Shown here: positions 1 to 6,433 of the stretch, one piece after another
Layout: every line of letters begins with the position of its first letter
How positions within the stretch are numbered: position 1 is the first letter of the stretch
Assembly (NCBI GenBank): GCA_045650425.1
Contig: JAZRRD010000023.1
Span: 1-8,767, forward strand
Origin: RGIG1752 sp045650425
GTDB lineage: Bacteria > Bacillota_I > Bacilli_A > RF39 > UBA660
Reading direction: 5' to 3'
Length of the DNA stretch: 8,767 nt
Notes under the pieces: generated by a model
Database searches by the model: none
The model's input: only the letters and a program-made list of their open reading frames with translations
What the model was told of the DNA's origin: nothing
Position numbers and translations under genes: made by a program

Positions 1-1472
1 AAAAAATAAAAGAGGAAGATATTCCTAAAATTACAAATGCATTAATTGAAATAGAAGATATTTTTAATAATAAAGATTATAAGAGTTTAAAAAGCAAACT
101 TGCAGAAGTAGAATTAGAAATTACTTATGTTAAAACAAAAGCTAATTTTTTGCTTGATGAAGTGCGTGAAATAACATTAAGTGAGGAAAGAAATAGAGAG
201 ACGATTACTAAACTTAAGTCAACATATCGTGATATTAGAGAAAAATATAATGATAATAAAGATGCATATCAAATGGTTTCTTCGCCATTAGAATTACAAT
301 TTGAAAATTTAGATAAATTATTTAGTACATTTGAAATGGCTATGGACCAAAACGCTTATCAAGAAGTAGGTAAAATTGTAAAAGCGATCGGAGACATTGT
401 AGGAAATTTAAAAGTGGTAATCGAAGAGGCTCCGACAATTATTTTAATTGGTCAAAGTATTATTCCGAAAAAAATTGAAGATATAGAACTTGTATCAGAA
501 AAGATGGAAAAAGAAGGATACAATTTAGAATACTTAAATATTGAATATAATATTACTGAAGCTAATAAAAAAATTCAGGATATTTTTCAAAGATTAAACG
601 TTTTAAATTTAGAAGATTCAGTTTTTGAACTTAAAACTATGTTAGATTATTTTGATTCACTATATAATGATTTTGATAAAGAAAAAATTGCTAAAAAGAT
701 TTTTGAAGATTATATGAGAAGTATACTTTTAAAAGTATCTAAGTTAGAAAAAATTAATAATGAATTGTTTAAAAAAATTGATGATATTAAATATAGTTAT
801 GATTTAACAGATGATGATGTTTCTGTTATAGATGAAATTAGAAATGAATTAATTGTAATCAGAACGTCATATGATAAAACGGTTAATGTGCATAGAAGTA
901 GAACTAATTCATATTCTCGTTTAGCTAAAGAAATGGAAATTATTAACGTAAAACTTACCAAAACCGAAGAAAAACTTGATGGTGCATTAAGAAGTCTTGG
1001 AAGTTTAAAAGAAGATGAACAAAGAGCACGTGAACAGCTAAATGAGATTAAAAATATTTTAGTTAATGCTAAAGATAAAATAAGTGCTTATAAATTACCT
1101 GTAGTTCCTAAAAATTATTATGTTGAACTATCTGAAGCCACTTTAGCAATTAATGAAATGGTAAAAGAATTAGATAAAAGACCAATTTCAATTAAAACTT
1201 TAAATACAAGAGTAGATACTGCTAGAGATTTAGTTTTAAAACTTTACAATACAACAAATGAAACTGTTAAAACTGCTAAAATGGCTGAAGCAGCAATAGT
1301 TTATGGAAACAGATATAGACCTGTTAATAAAGAGGTTGATTTTGGTCTTTCTAAAGCAGAAAATTCTTTTATGAAAGGTAATTTTAAATTAAGTTTAGAA
1401 AATGCTATTAATGCAATAAATATAGTTGAGCCAGGCATTCATAAGAGATTAATTGATGAATATCAAGCCTAA
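1..1472 (+). CDS. ezrA: Septation ring formation regulator EzrA, 5'-truncated
   Basis: The reading frame is open from the left edge (first complete codon at 3) to TAA at 1470-1472, giving about 489 residues. Known EzrA proteins are roughly 560-575 residues, so about 70-85 N-terminal residues, including the membrane anchor, lie outside the window. EzrA is a membrane-tethered protein of spectrin-like coiled-coil repeats that modulates FtsZ ring assembly and links division to cell-wall synthesis. The visible part is almost entirely charged, helical and heptad-like. The C-terminus carries the family-typical block GNRYRPVNKEV, then a KAENSF segment and VEPGIHKR near the end, matching the NRYR...VEPGxxKR ending I know from Bacillus EzrA. 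The TTG at 150 is an internal codon and not the start. The gene is followed after 11 bases by a co-directional gene, probably in the same transcript. Confidence 0.9.
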   Translation, partial: KIKEEDIPKITNALIEIEDIFNNKDYKSLKSKLAEVELEITYVKTKANFLLDEVREITLSEERNRETITKLKSTYRDIREKYNDNKDAYQMVSSPLELQFENLDKLFSTFEMAMDQNAYQEVGKIVKAIGDIVGNLKVVIEEAPTIILIGQSIIPKKIEDIELVSEKMEKEGYNLEYLNIEYNITEANKKIQDIFQRLNVLNLEDSVFELKTMLDYFDSLYNDFDKEKIAKKIFEDYMRSILLKVSKLEKINNELFKKIDDIKYSYDLTDDDVSVIDEIRNELIVIRTSYDKTVNVHRSRTNSYSRLAKEMEIINVKLTKTEEKLDGALRSLGSLKEDEQRAREQLNEIKNILVNAKDKISAYKLPVVPKNYYVELSEATLAINEMVKELDKRPISIKTLNTRVDTARDLVLKLYNTTNETVKTAKMAEAAIVYGNRYRPVNKEVDFGLSKAENSFMKGNFKLSLENAINAINIVEPGIHKRLIDEYQA

Positions 1473-1483
1473 GGGGGATAATA

Positions 1484-2536
1484 ATGAATTTAGAAAATGT
1501 AGTTTTAGTAAGAGTTATGAATCGTATTCCTTTAGATGGAATGTTGGTTCCCAGTTGTAAAGGAAAATATTTAACTAAAAAAGGTTTGTCTGATTTTAAA
1601 GATATTATTAGAGATATTGTTAAAAAAGAAATTGAAAACAAATTGGGACGCCAATTAAATTTATGGGTTGAAGAAGATGATAAATATTTTGAGTCTATAG
1701 TTTCTGAATATTATCCATATACAAGTAGTTATACTTCAACTTTAAGTTTTTCCTTAAATGGAATGGTACCAGATGATATAAATAATAATTTTAGTGAAAA
1801 GAAAGTTGCGGTTATTGATCCGATCAAGTATCATCAAAGTGAAGATTTTGTTACCGTGGATGCAATTGATACTACAATCAAAGGAAGTATGAAAGTATCT
1901 CCGGAAGCGATTTTAGTTATTGAAGAAAATGTATTTAATTCTTTATCTCAAAACGATCAAAATAATTTGCTAATTAACTTTAAAGTTGAGGTTTTTAAAG
2001 GTAACTTAAGAGATGCGGTACCATCTATATTAATAAAATATAATTATCCAGCATTACCATTAATTCAAAAACGGGATTATAAGGATATATTAGACTGCCC
2101 AGAAAAAGGAAGTATGTTACACTTCCAAGATGCTTTTGCGGATGTTGTTGGAGCTAGCAGATTAAAGTTACAATATTTATACACCAATCCTATTGATTTT
2201 CTGTACGGTATAGACAAAAAAGTTGCTCCAAAAGTTCAATCTGATTTTAAAAAAAATCTTATAGTTGAAAATTATTATCGAAGCCAGTTATATAATTTTC
2301 TTGTTTCTAAATTAGAAGAATCTGGAATTGCGTTATCTGATGAAGAAAAATATTATTTATTTTCTAATTATAGTGATAGTAAAATAATCCTAGAAAAATT
2401 AGTAAATGCTTTATGCAATGTGCATGGGTTAGACGGTATGCAACAAATTGTTGCGCAATTTAATCAAAATATGATGGATAATTATTTAACTAATGATGAA
2501 ATAGTCTCGCTAGATAATGGTTCTAGAAAACAATAA
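1484..2536 (+). CDS. Uncharacterised 350-residue soluble protein
   Basis: I do not recognise this protein. The ATG at 1484 has a strong Shine-Dalgarno (AAGGGGG, 1471-1477) that overlaps the ezrA stop codon, with 6 bases of spacing, so translation is probably coupled to ezrA. There is no signal peptide or membrane segment, and it looks cytosolic. It begins NLENVVLVRVMNRIPLDGML and seems to have two parts. Residues ~1-200 are mixed, with beta-like hydrophobic stretches. Residues ~225-350 look helical (SRLKLQYLY, YRSQLYNFLVSKLEESG, KIILEKLVNALCNVHGLDG), ending in a polar tail. I see no catalytic motif. The good ribosome site, the unbroken length and codon use like its neighbours support a real gene. 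In B. subtilis, as I recall, a different gene (braB) sits between ezrA and the nifS-thiI pair, so this is a lineage-specific occupant. A link to division is only guilt by association. Confidence 0.85.
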   Translation: MNLENVVLVRVMNRIPLDGMLVPSCKGKYLTKKGLSDFKDIIRDIVKKEIENKLGRQLNLWVEEDDKYFESIVSEYYPYTSSYTSTLSFSLNGMVPDDINNNFSEKKVAVIDPIKYHQSEDFVTVDAIDTTIKGSMKVSPEAILVIEENVFNSLSQNDQNNLLINFKVEVFKGNLRDAVPSILIKYNYPALPLIQKRDYKDILDCPEKGSMLHFQDAFADVVGASRLKLQYLYTNPIDFLYGIDKKVAPKVQSDFKKNLIVENYYRSQLYNFLVSKLEESGIALSDEEKYYLFSNYSDSKIILEKLVNALCNVHGLDGMQQIVAQFNQNMMDNYLTNDEIVSLDNGSRKQ

Positions 2537-2630
2537 GACATTAGACTTTGTAAAATGTAACCTATAAAGAGGACGAAATAAAAAAGCTAATCTAGGTTAC
2601 AATTTAAATAGACCTTTAGGTCTTTTTTTT
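2537..2630 (+). other. Possible structured RNA or 3' UTR: long-range hairpin followed by terminator
   Basis: Between the stop of the 350-residue gene and the nifS promoter, TGTAACCTA (2556-2564) and TAGGTTACA (2593-2601) form a perfect 9-bp stem enclosing a 28-base purine-rich loop. ATTAG (2540-2544) could pair with CTAAT (2587-2591) inside that loop, which would make a pseudoknot. The 5' arm (ACCTA, 2560-2564) could instead pair with TAGGT (2617-2621) in the terminator. That alternative resembles an antiterminator/terminator switch. I cannot match it to a known riboswitch class. It may simply be a structured 3' end of the ezrA transcript. Confidence 0.35.
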
Positions 2631-2637
2631 GTATAAT
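2609..2637 (+). promoter_or_regulatory. Candidate sigma-A promoter for nifS-thiI
   Basis: A perfect -10 TATAAT lies at 2632-2637. Seventeen bases upstream is TAGACC (2609-2614), which matches TTGACA at 4 of 6 positions. The spacer consists of the terminator loop, 3' arm and T-tract. The distance to the GTG start at 2656 leaves a very short leader (roughly 10 bases) carrying the ribosome site AGGTGA (2645-2650). Confidence 0.6.
2610..2630 (+). terminator. Intrinsic terminator after the ezrA / 350-residue gene pair
   Basis: AGACC (2610-2614) and GGTCT (2619-2623) form a 5-bp stem with a TTTA loop, followed by an unbroken run of T to 2630. The stem is short but the T-tract is strong. It separates the upstream transcript from the nifS-thiI unit and overlaps the nifS promoter. 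Confidence 0.7.
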
Positions 2638-2655
2638 AATATTTAGGTGATTATA

Positions 2656-3771
2656 GTGATATATTTAGATTATTCGTTAACTACGCCTATGTCATATGAA
2701 TCTTTGGATATTTATAATAAAATTGCTAAAGAATATGTAGGAAGTATGATTGATAATAATAAATTAGGAGAAAAATCAAAAGATTTATATAAAAGAAGCT
2801 TAAAAAATATTGCGGATTTATTTAACGTTATGGAAAGTGAAATTGCATTTACAAGTGGTGCTACTGAAGCTAATAATTTAGCATTAATTGGAACTATGAT
2901 GGCAAATCACAAACAAGGGAATCACCTTGTTGTATCTAAATTAGAACATGCTTCAATATATAAAATTTGTAATTATTTAGAAAAGTTAGGGTTTGAAATT
3001 AGTTATGTAGATAATGATGAAGATGGTTTAATAGATTTCGAACACTTAAAATCTTTAATTCGTGAAGATACAGTATTAGTCAGTATTTGTGCTTTAAATG
3101 ATGAATTAGGAATTAGACAACCTTTGAAAATGATTAGACAAATAATAAAAAAAGAAAATCCTAATACTTTATTTCATTCTGATATTGCGCAAGCAGTGGG
3201 TAAAATAGCAGTTAATCTGCATGATGTTGATATGGCAAGTATTTCAGGTCATAAAATATTTGGACCTAACGGAATAGGTGTATTTTATCATAACGAAAGA
3301 ATTAAAATTTATCCATTAATGTTTGGAAATGGTGTAAATGATATTGTACCGGTAACATATTCTTTACCAAATATTAAAGCTTTTGAAAAGGCATTAATCA
3401 TAGCAATGACTGATATAGAAAAAAAAGACCATTTCATTACTAGATTAAATGAAAAAATATGTAATGAATTTGTAAAATATGATCATTTAATTATAAATAA
3501 AACCAAATATAGCATTCCGCACATTTTAAGTATTAGTTTAAAAAAAATCGATGCTAATATAGTGGAAAAAATGTTAAGTGATGAAGACATTTATATTAAA
3601 GCATTACATAATGAAGTGAATCCAAGTGTAGTGGCAGTTTATAATGATGTAGAAAGATCTAGAGAAACAATTAGAATTAGTTTATCTCACAAAACTACGA
3701 CTGAAGAAGTAAACAAATTTTTAAATATTTTCAAAAAAGTATATGATACTGCATCTTTAGGAAAGGAATAA
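2656..3771 (+). CDS. NifS/IscS-family cysteine desulfurase homologue lacking the catalytic cysteine
   Basis: This is a fold-type I PLP enzyme of 371 residues, related to the desulfurases that supply ThiI with sulfur (NifZ type in Bacillus). The GTG at 2656 is preferred over the in-frame GTG at 2647: AGGTGA (2645-2650) is then spaced 5 bases away, and the product begins MIYLDYSLTTP, like the family start MIYLDYAATTP. Family motifs present are TSGATEANNLA (66-76), LEH with His98, Asn148, HSD with Asp176, Gln179, and SGHK with the Schiff-base Lys200. Missing motifs stand out. The loop that should read SSGSAC is replaced by residues 311-322 (around IYIKALHNEVN), with no Cys, while the following PS (323-324) still aligns. 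GGGQE has become GNGVN (224-228), and RSGT is absent. The only cysteines are at 105, 145 and 269. The gene ends one base before thiI. Desulfurase activity is therefore doubtful. It could be a degenerate, scaffold-like or repurposed PLP enzyme. Membership of the family is certain, the activity is not. Confidence 0.88.
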   Translation: MIYLDYSLTTPMSYESLDIYNKIAKEYVGSMIDNNKLGEKSKDLYKRSLKNIADLFNVMESEIAFTSGATEANNLALIGTMMANHKQGNHLVVSKLEHASIYKICNYLEKLGFEISYVDNDEDGLIDFEHLKSLIREDTVLVSICALNDELGIRQPLKMIRQIIKKENPNTLFHSDIAQAVGKIAVNLHDVDMASISGHKIFGPNGIGVFYHNERIKIYPLMFGNGVNDIVPVTYSLPNIKAFEKALIIAMTDIEKKDHFITRLNEKICNEFVKYDHLIINKTKYSIPHILSISLKKIDANIVEKMLSDEDIYIKALHNEVNPSVVAVYNDVERSRETIRISLSHKTTTEEVNKFLNIFKKVYDTASLGKE

Positions 3772-3772
3772 C

Positions 3773-4957
3773 ATGAAGAAAGTAATAATAATTAAGTATG
3801 GAGAACTTACTACTAAAAAAGCGAATATTAATTTTTTTATCAAAACTTTAAAAGATAATCTTACAAAAGTTCTTGAAGATTTAAATTGTAACATTACTTA
3901 TGATAAAGGCAGAATGTTTATTGAAACAGAATGTTTTGAGGATACAATTGAGAAATTAAAAAAAGTTTTTGGTATTCATGAAATAATTGTAGGGTATGAA
4001 TTTAATGATAGAGATATTGAAAGTATTAGTAATAATTTATTAGAATTATTAAAAAATAAAACTTTTAAAACATTTAAGATTGTATCAAAAAGAAGTGATA
4101 AAACTTATCCTGTTAATAGTATGGAATTAAGCAGAAAACTTGGAGGAGTAGTTTTAAAGAATTTTCAAAACGTATCAGTAGATGTTCATAATCCTGAATT
4201 AGAAATAAACGTTGAAATTAGAAATAATTTAGCTATTATATATTTCGAAACAGTTAAAGGTTTAGGAGGATATCCAGTTGGAACTTTAGGTAAGGGATTA
4301 TTAATGTTAAGTGGAGGTATTGATTCTCCGGTAGCCGGATATCTTGCGATTAAAAGAGGAGTAAAACTTGAAGCAATATATTTTGAAAGCCCTCCTCATA
4401 CAAGTATTGAAGCCAAAAATAAAGTAATAGCTTTAGCTAAAAAATTAGCAATATATAATAATGATATAAAAGTACATGTTATTAATTTTACTAAAATACA
4501 AGAAGCAATTTATACAAACATTCCTAAAGAATATTTGATAACTATTTTAAGAAGAATGATGTATCGAATAGGTTCAATGATTGCTTATAATAGTAATGCT
4601 CATGTTCTTGTAAATGGAGAATCTATTGGCCAAGTAGCTAGTCAAACTTTAACTAGTATGAAAGCAATTAATGAGGTTATAACAACTCCAGTTATCAGAC
4701 CAGTTGCTTGTTTTGATAAAATAGAAATTATTGATATAGCTAAAAAAATAGATACTTATGAAACTAGTATTTTACCATTTGAGGATTGTTGTACAATTTT
4801 TGTGCCAGAACATCCTGTGATAAATCCTGATAGAAAACTATGTGAAGAATACGAAAATTTAATTCCTTATAAAGAGATGATCAAAGAAGCTATTAAAACA
4901 CACGAAGTTATAAAAATTACTGTAAAAGAAGAAAATAAATATGGAGATTTATTATAG
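3773..4957 (+). CDS. thiI: tRNA uridine 4-sulfurtransferase ThiI
   Basis: ThiI adenylates U8 of tRNA with ATP and replaces the oxygen with sulfur to give 4-thiouridine. In many bacteria it also feeds sulfur to the thiamine thiazole. The protein has 394 residues, the short form without a C-terminal rhodanese domain. An N-terminal ferredoxin-like region (IIKYGELTTKK, 6-16) is followed by a THUMP domain (about 60-165). The PP-loop ATPase has the P-loop MLSGGIDSPVAGY (178-190). Downstream are LRRMMYRI (259-266), NGESIGQVASQTL (281-293), the INEVITTPVIRP segment (299-310) and the EDCCTIFVPEHP segment (337-348), all typical. The ATG at 3773 is one base after the nifS stop, with an AAAGGA ribosome site inside the end of nifS, so the two are co-translated. 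The enzyme looks intact, whereas its expected sulfur donor lacks its catalytic Cys. The stop codon TAG lies in a terminator loop. Confidence 0.96.
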   Translation: MKKVIIIKYGELTTKKANINFFIKTLKDNLTKVLEDLNCNITYDKGRMFIETECFEDTIEKLKKVFGIHEIIVGYEFNDRDIESISNNLLELLKNKTFKTFKIVSKRSDKTYPVNSMELSRKLGGVVLKNFQNVSVDVHNPELEINVEIRNNLAIIYFETVKGLGGYPVGTLGKGLLMLSGGIDSPVAGYLAIKRGVKLEAIYFESPPHTSIEAKNKVIALAKKLAIYNNDIKVHVINFTKIQEAIYTNIPKEYLITILRRMMYRIGSMIAYNSNAHVLVNGESIGQVASQTLTSMKAINEVITTPVIRPVACFDKIEIIDIAKKIDTYETSILPFEDCCTIFVPEHPVINPDRKLCEEYENLIPYKEMIKEAIKTHEVIKITVKEENKYGDLL

Positions 4958-4975
4958 AATAAATCTTCTTTTTTT
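4943..4975 (+). terminator. Intrinsic terminator overlapping the thiI stop codon
   Basis: Left arm 4943-4953 (GGAGATTTATT) pairs with right arm 4958-4968 (AATAAATCTTC) in an 11-bp stem with one G-T pair. The loop is ATAG (4954-4957) and includes the thiI stop codon TAG. Seven T follow (4969-4975). The stem starts inside thiI, so ribosomes finishing thiI would cover it. Confidence 0.85.
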
Positions 4976-5001
4976 GTTTATCCTAATAATGGTGATAGTA
5001 G

Positions 5002-5187
5002 ATGCAAAAATGTAATCGTGGATATAATTTTACTTCGTTAGAAAGTGATTTTAAAAGTGAGCTTTGTAATGATTATGGTTTTAGTTTAGATTATCGAAAA
5101 GAACACAATAAAGATCTAGAAAATCGTTATAAAACTAACTGTAATCATATGAAAAAAGTAAATAAAAAGGTAAATAACAAAAAATAA
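5002..5187 (+). CDS. Small protein resembling a divergent alpha/beta-type small acid-soluble spore protein
   Basis: This is a 61-residue, Lys/Asn-rich protein with a GGTGAT ribosome site (4991-4996) 5 bases before the ATG. It has its own terminators on both sides. Residues 17-26 (FKSELCNDYG) follow the alpha/beta SASP pattern FKxE(V/I)A(N/S)E(F/M)G, which contains the germination-protease cleavage site after the Glu. About 12 residues later, DLENR (38-42) resembles the D-L-x-x-R stretch of clostridial SASPs. The second conserved SASP block (GxxGGEMVKRM) is only faintly echoed by CNHMKK (47-52), without the GG. In B. subtilis, as I recall, sspA lies directly downstream of thiI, so position and motif agree. 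SASPs coat spore DNA. With the GG lost, DNA binding here is uncertain. Cys at 4, 22 and 47 is unusual for the family. A coding status is likely, the SASP assignment is an inference. Confidence 0.55.
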   Translation: MQKCNRGYNFTSLESDFKSELCNDYGFSLDYRKEHNKDLENRYKTNCNHMKKVNKKVNNKK

Positions 5188-5188
5188 C

Positions 5189-5220
5189 AAAGAAAATATG
5201 GAAAAGTTTTCTTTTTTTTT
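5189..5220 (+). terminator. Intrinsic terminator after the small SASP-like gene
   Basis: AAAGAAAA (5189-5196) pairs with TTTTCTTT (5207-5214) around a 10-base loop, followed by T to 5220. The stem is nearly all A-T, so it is weak, but the T-tract is long. It begins two bases after the stop codon of the small gene. Confidence 0.55.
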
Positions 5221-5227
5221 GTATAAT
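5199..5227 (+). promoter_or_regulatory. Candidate sigma-A promoter for ackA
   Basis: The -10 TATAAT is at 5222-5227, and TGGAAA (5199-5204, 4 of 6 matches to TTGACA) lies 17 bases upstream. As at nifS, the preceding terminator's T-tract forms the spacer and the junction reads T-run, G, TATAAT. The leader to the ATG at 5249 would be about 15 bases and contains the ribosome site. Confidence 0.6.
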
Positions 5228-5248
5228 TTTTAAGTGAGGAGATGTGTT

Positions 5249-6427
5249 ATGAAAATATTATCTATTAATGCAGGAAGTTCATCATTAAAATTTACATTAT
5301 TTGAGTTTCCTGAAAAAAAAGAATTAATGAGTGGGAATTTTGAAAAGATAGGAGTGGGAAATAGCTTTTATAAAATAAAAGTTAATGGCGAAAAAATCGA
5401 AAGAAGTATCGACATGAAAGATCATTCTGATGCTGTTAAATTGTTAATGGATGAATTATTAGCTAATAAAGTAATTGATAATCTAGAAGATATTGATGGA
5501 ATTGGTCATAGAATTGTTCAAGGAGCAGATAGATATAATAAATCTGTTTTAATCGATGAAAAAGTAATTGCTGATATTGACGAATTAAGTAGCTTAGCTC
5601 CACTTCATAATCCAGCGCATATTATTGGAATTAATGCTTTTAAAGAAGTTTTACCAAATGTGCCAATGGTAGCAGTATTTGATACCGCTTATCATCAAAC
5701 TATTGAAGAAGTAAATTATCTATATCCGGTGCCTTATGAATGGTATAAAAATTATAATGTTCGTAAATATGGTGCTCATGGAACTAGTCATAGATATGTA
5801 AATTTAGAAATCTCTAGACAATTAGGTAGAGATGATTTAAAAGTTATTTCTTGTCATATCGGAAATGGTTCAAGTATTACTGCGATTGATAAAGGTGTAG
5901 TTATTGATACATCAATGGGATTTACTCCGTTAGCTGGTGTAATGATGGGAACTAGATGTGGTGATATTGACGTCAGTTTAATTCCATATGTAATGAAAAA
6001 AGAAAATAAAAATATTGATGAAATATTAACTGACTTAAATAAAAAATCAGGACTTTTAGGAGTATCTGGTGTAAGTAGTGATAGTCGTGATGTTGAAGAT
6101 GCAGCAAACAATGGAAATGCTAGAGCTATTTTAGCTCAAGAAATTTATGCCCAAAAGATTGCTAACTATATTGCTATGTACAACAATATGTTAGGTGGTG
6201 CAGATGTTATTACAATGACTGCGGGTCTTGGTGAAAATGCTATACATATGAGAAAAATGATTATTGAAAGAGTTCAAAGTTTAGGTGTAGTAATTGATGA
6301 TGAAGAAAATGATGTAAGAGGTAAATTTAAACTTATTACTAAACCAGAATCAAAAATTCCAGTATATGTTGTTCCAACAAACGAAGAATTAATGATTGCA
6401 GACGATACATACGAACTAGTTAAGTAG
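5249..6427 (+). CDS. ackA: Acetate kinase
   Basis: AckA interconverts acetyl phosphate + ADP and acetate + ATP. It is the ATP-yielding last step of acetate fermentation, normally after phosphotransacetylase, and acts in the cytosol. The ATG at 5249 is chosen because GAGGAG (5236-5241) is correctly spaced and the product starts MKILSINAGSSSLKF, the family N-terminal signature. The in-frame GTG at 5234 would begin within the ribosome site region. The length of 392 residues is normal. Visible motifs are GIGHRIVQGA (substrate Arg), LAPLHNPAHI, VAVFDTAYHQT (catalytic Asp), the second signature KYGAHGTSHRYV, SCHIGNGSS, GTRCGDID (catalytic Arg) and TAGLGENA (nucleotide site). All expected active-site residues I can place are present. 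It ends with TAG six bases before nrnA, so the two are probably cotranscribed. No pta gene is in the window. Confidence 0.97.
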   Translation: MKILSINAGSSSLKFTLFEFPEKKELMSGNFEKIGVGNSFYKIKVNGEKIERSIDMKDHSDAVKLLMDELLANKVIDNLEDIDGIGHRIVQGADRYNKSVLIDEKVIADIDELSSLAPLHNPAHIIGINAFKEVLPNVPMVAVFDTAYHQTIEEVNYLYPVPYEWYKNYNVRKYGAHGTSHRYVNLEISRQLGRDDLKVISCHIGNGSSITAIDKGVVIDTSMGFTPLAGVMMGTRCGDIDVSLIPYVMKKENKNIDEILTDLNKKSGLLGVSGVSSDSRDVEDAANNGNARAILAQEIYAQKIANYIAMYNNMLGGADVITMTAGLGENAIHMRKMIIERVQSLGVVIDDEENDVRGKFKLITKPESKIPVYVVPTNEELMIADDTYELVK

Positions 6428-6433
6428 AAGGAC

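Noticed and set aside
1408..1641. Minus-strand open frame of 77 codons
   Set aside because: It overlaps the ezrA end and the start of the next gene antisense, has no credible ribosome site, and its composition is what antisense of AT-rich coding DNA gives.
2555..2560. Start-stop mini ORF (ATGTAA)
   Set aside because: It has no ribosome site, and a chance ATG-TAA is expected in AT-rich DNA.
2557..2600. Resemblance to a preQ1-I riboswitch (A-rich AAAAAAGCTAA tail)
   Set aside because: The required short 5' hairpin and its spacing are absent, and the A-rich tract sits inside a long stem-loop instead of after it. No queuosine gene follows.
2537..2655. TPP riboswitch for thiI-linked thiamine synthesis
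   Set aside because: The conserved CTGAGA and ACCTGA/GGATAATGCC elements are not present.
5854..6111. Minus-strand open frame of 85 codons
   Set aside because: It lies wholly inside the conserved core of ackA on the opposite strand. A shadow frame.
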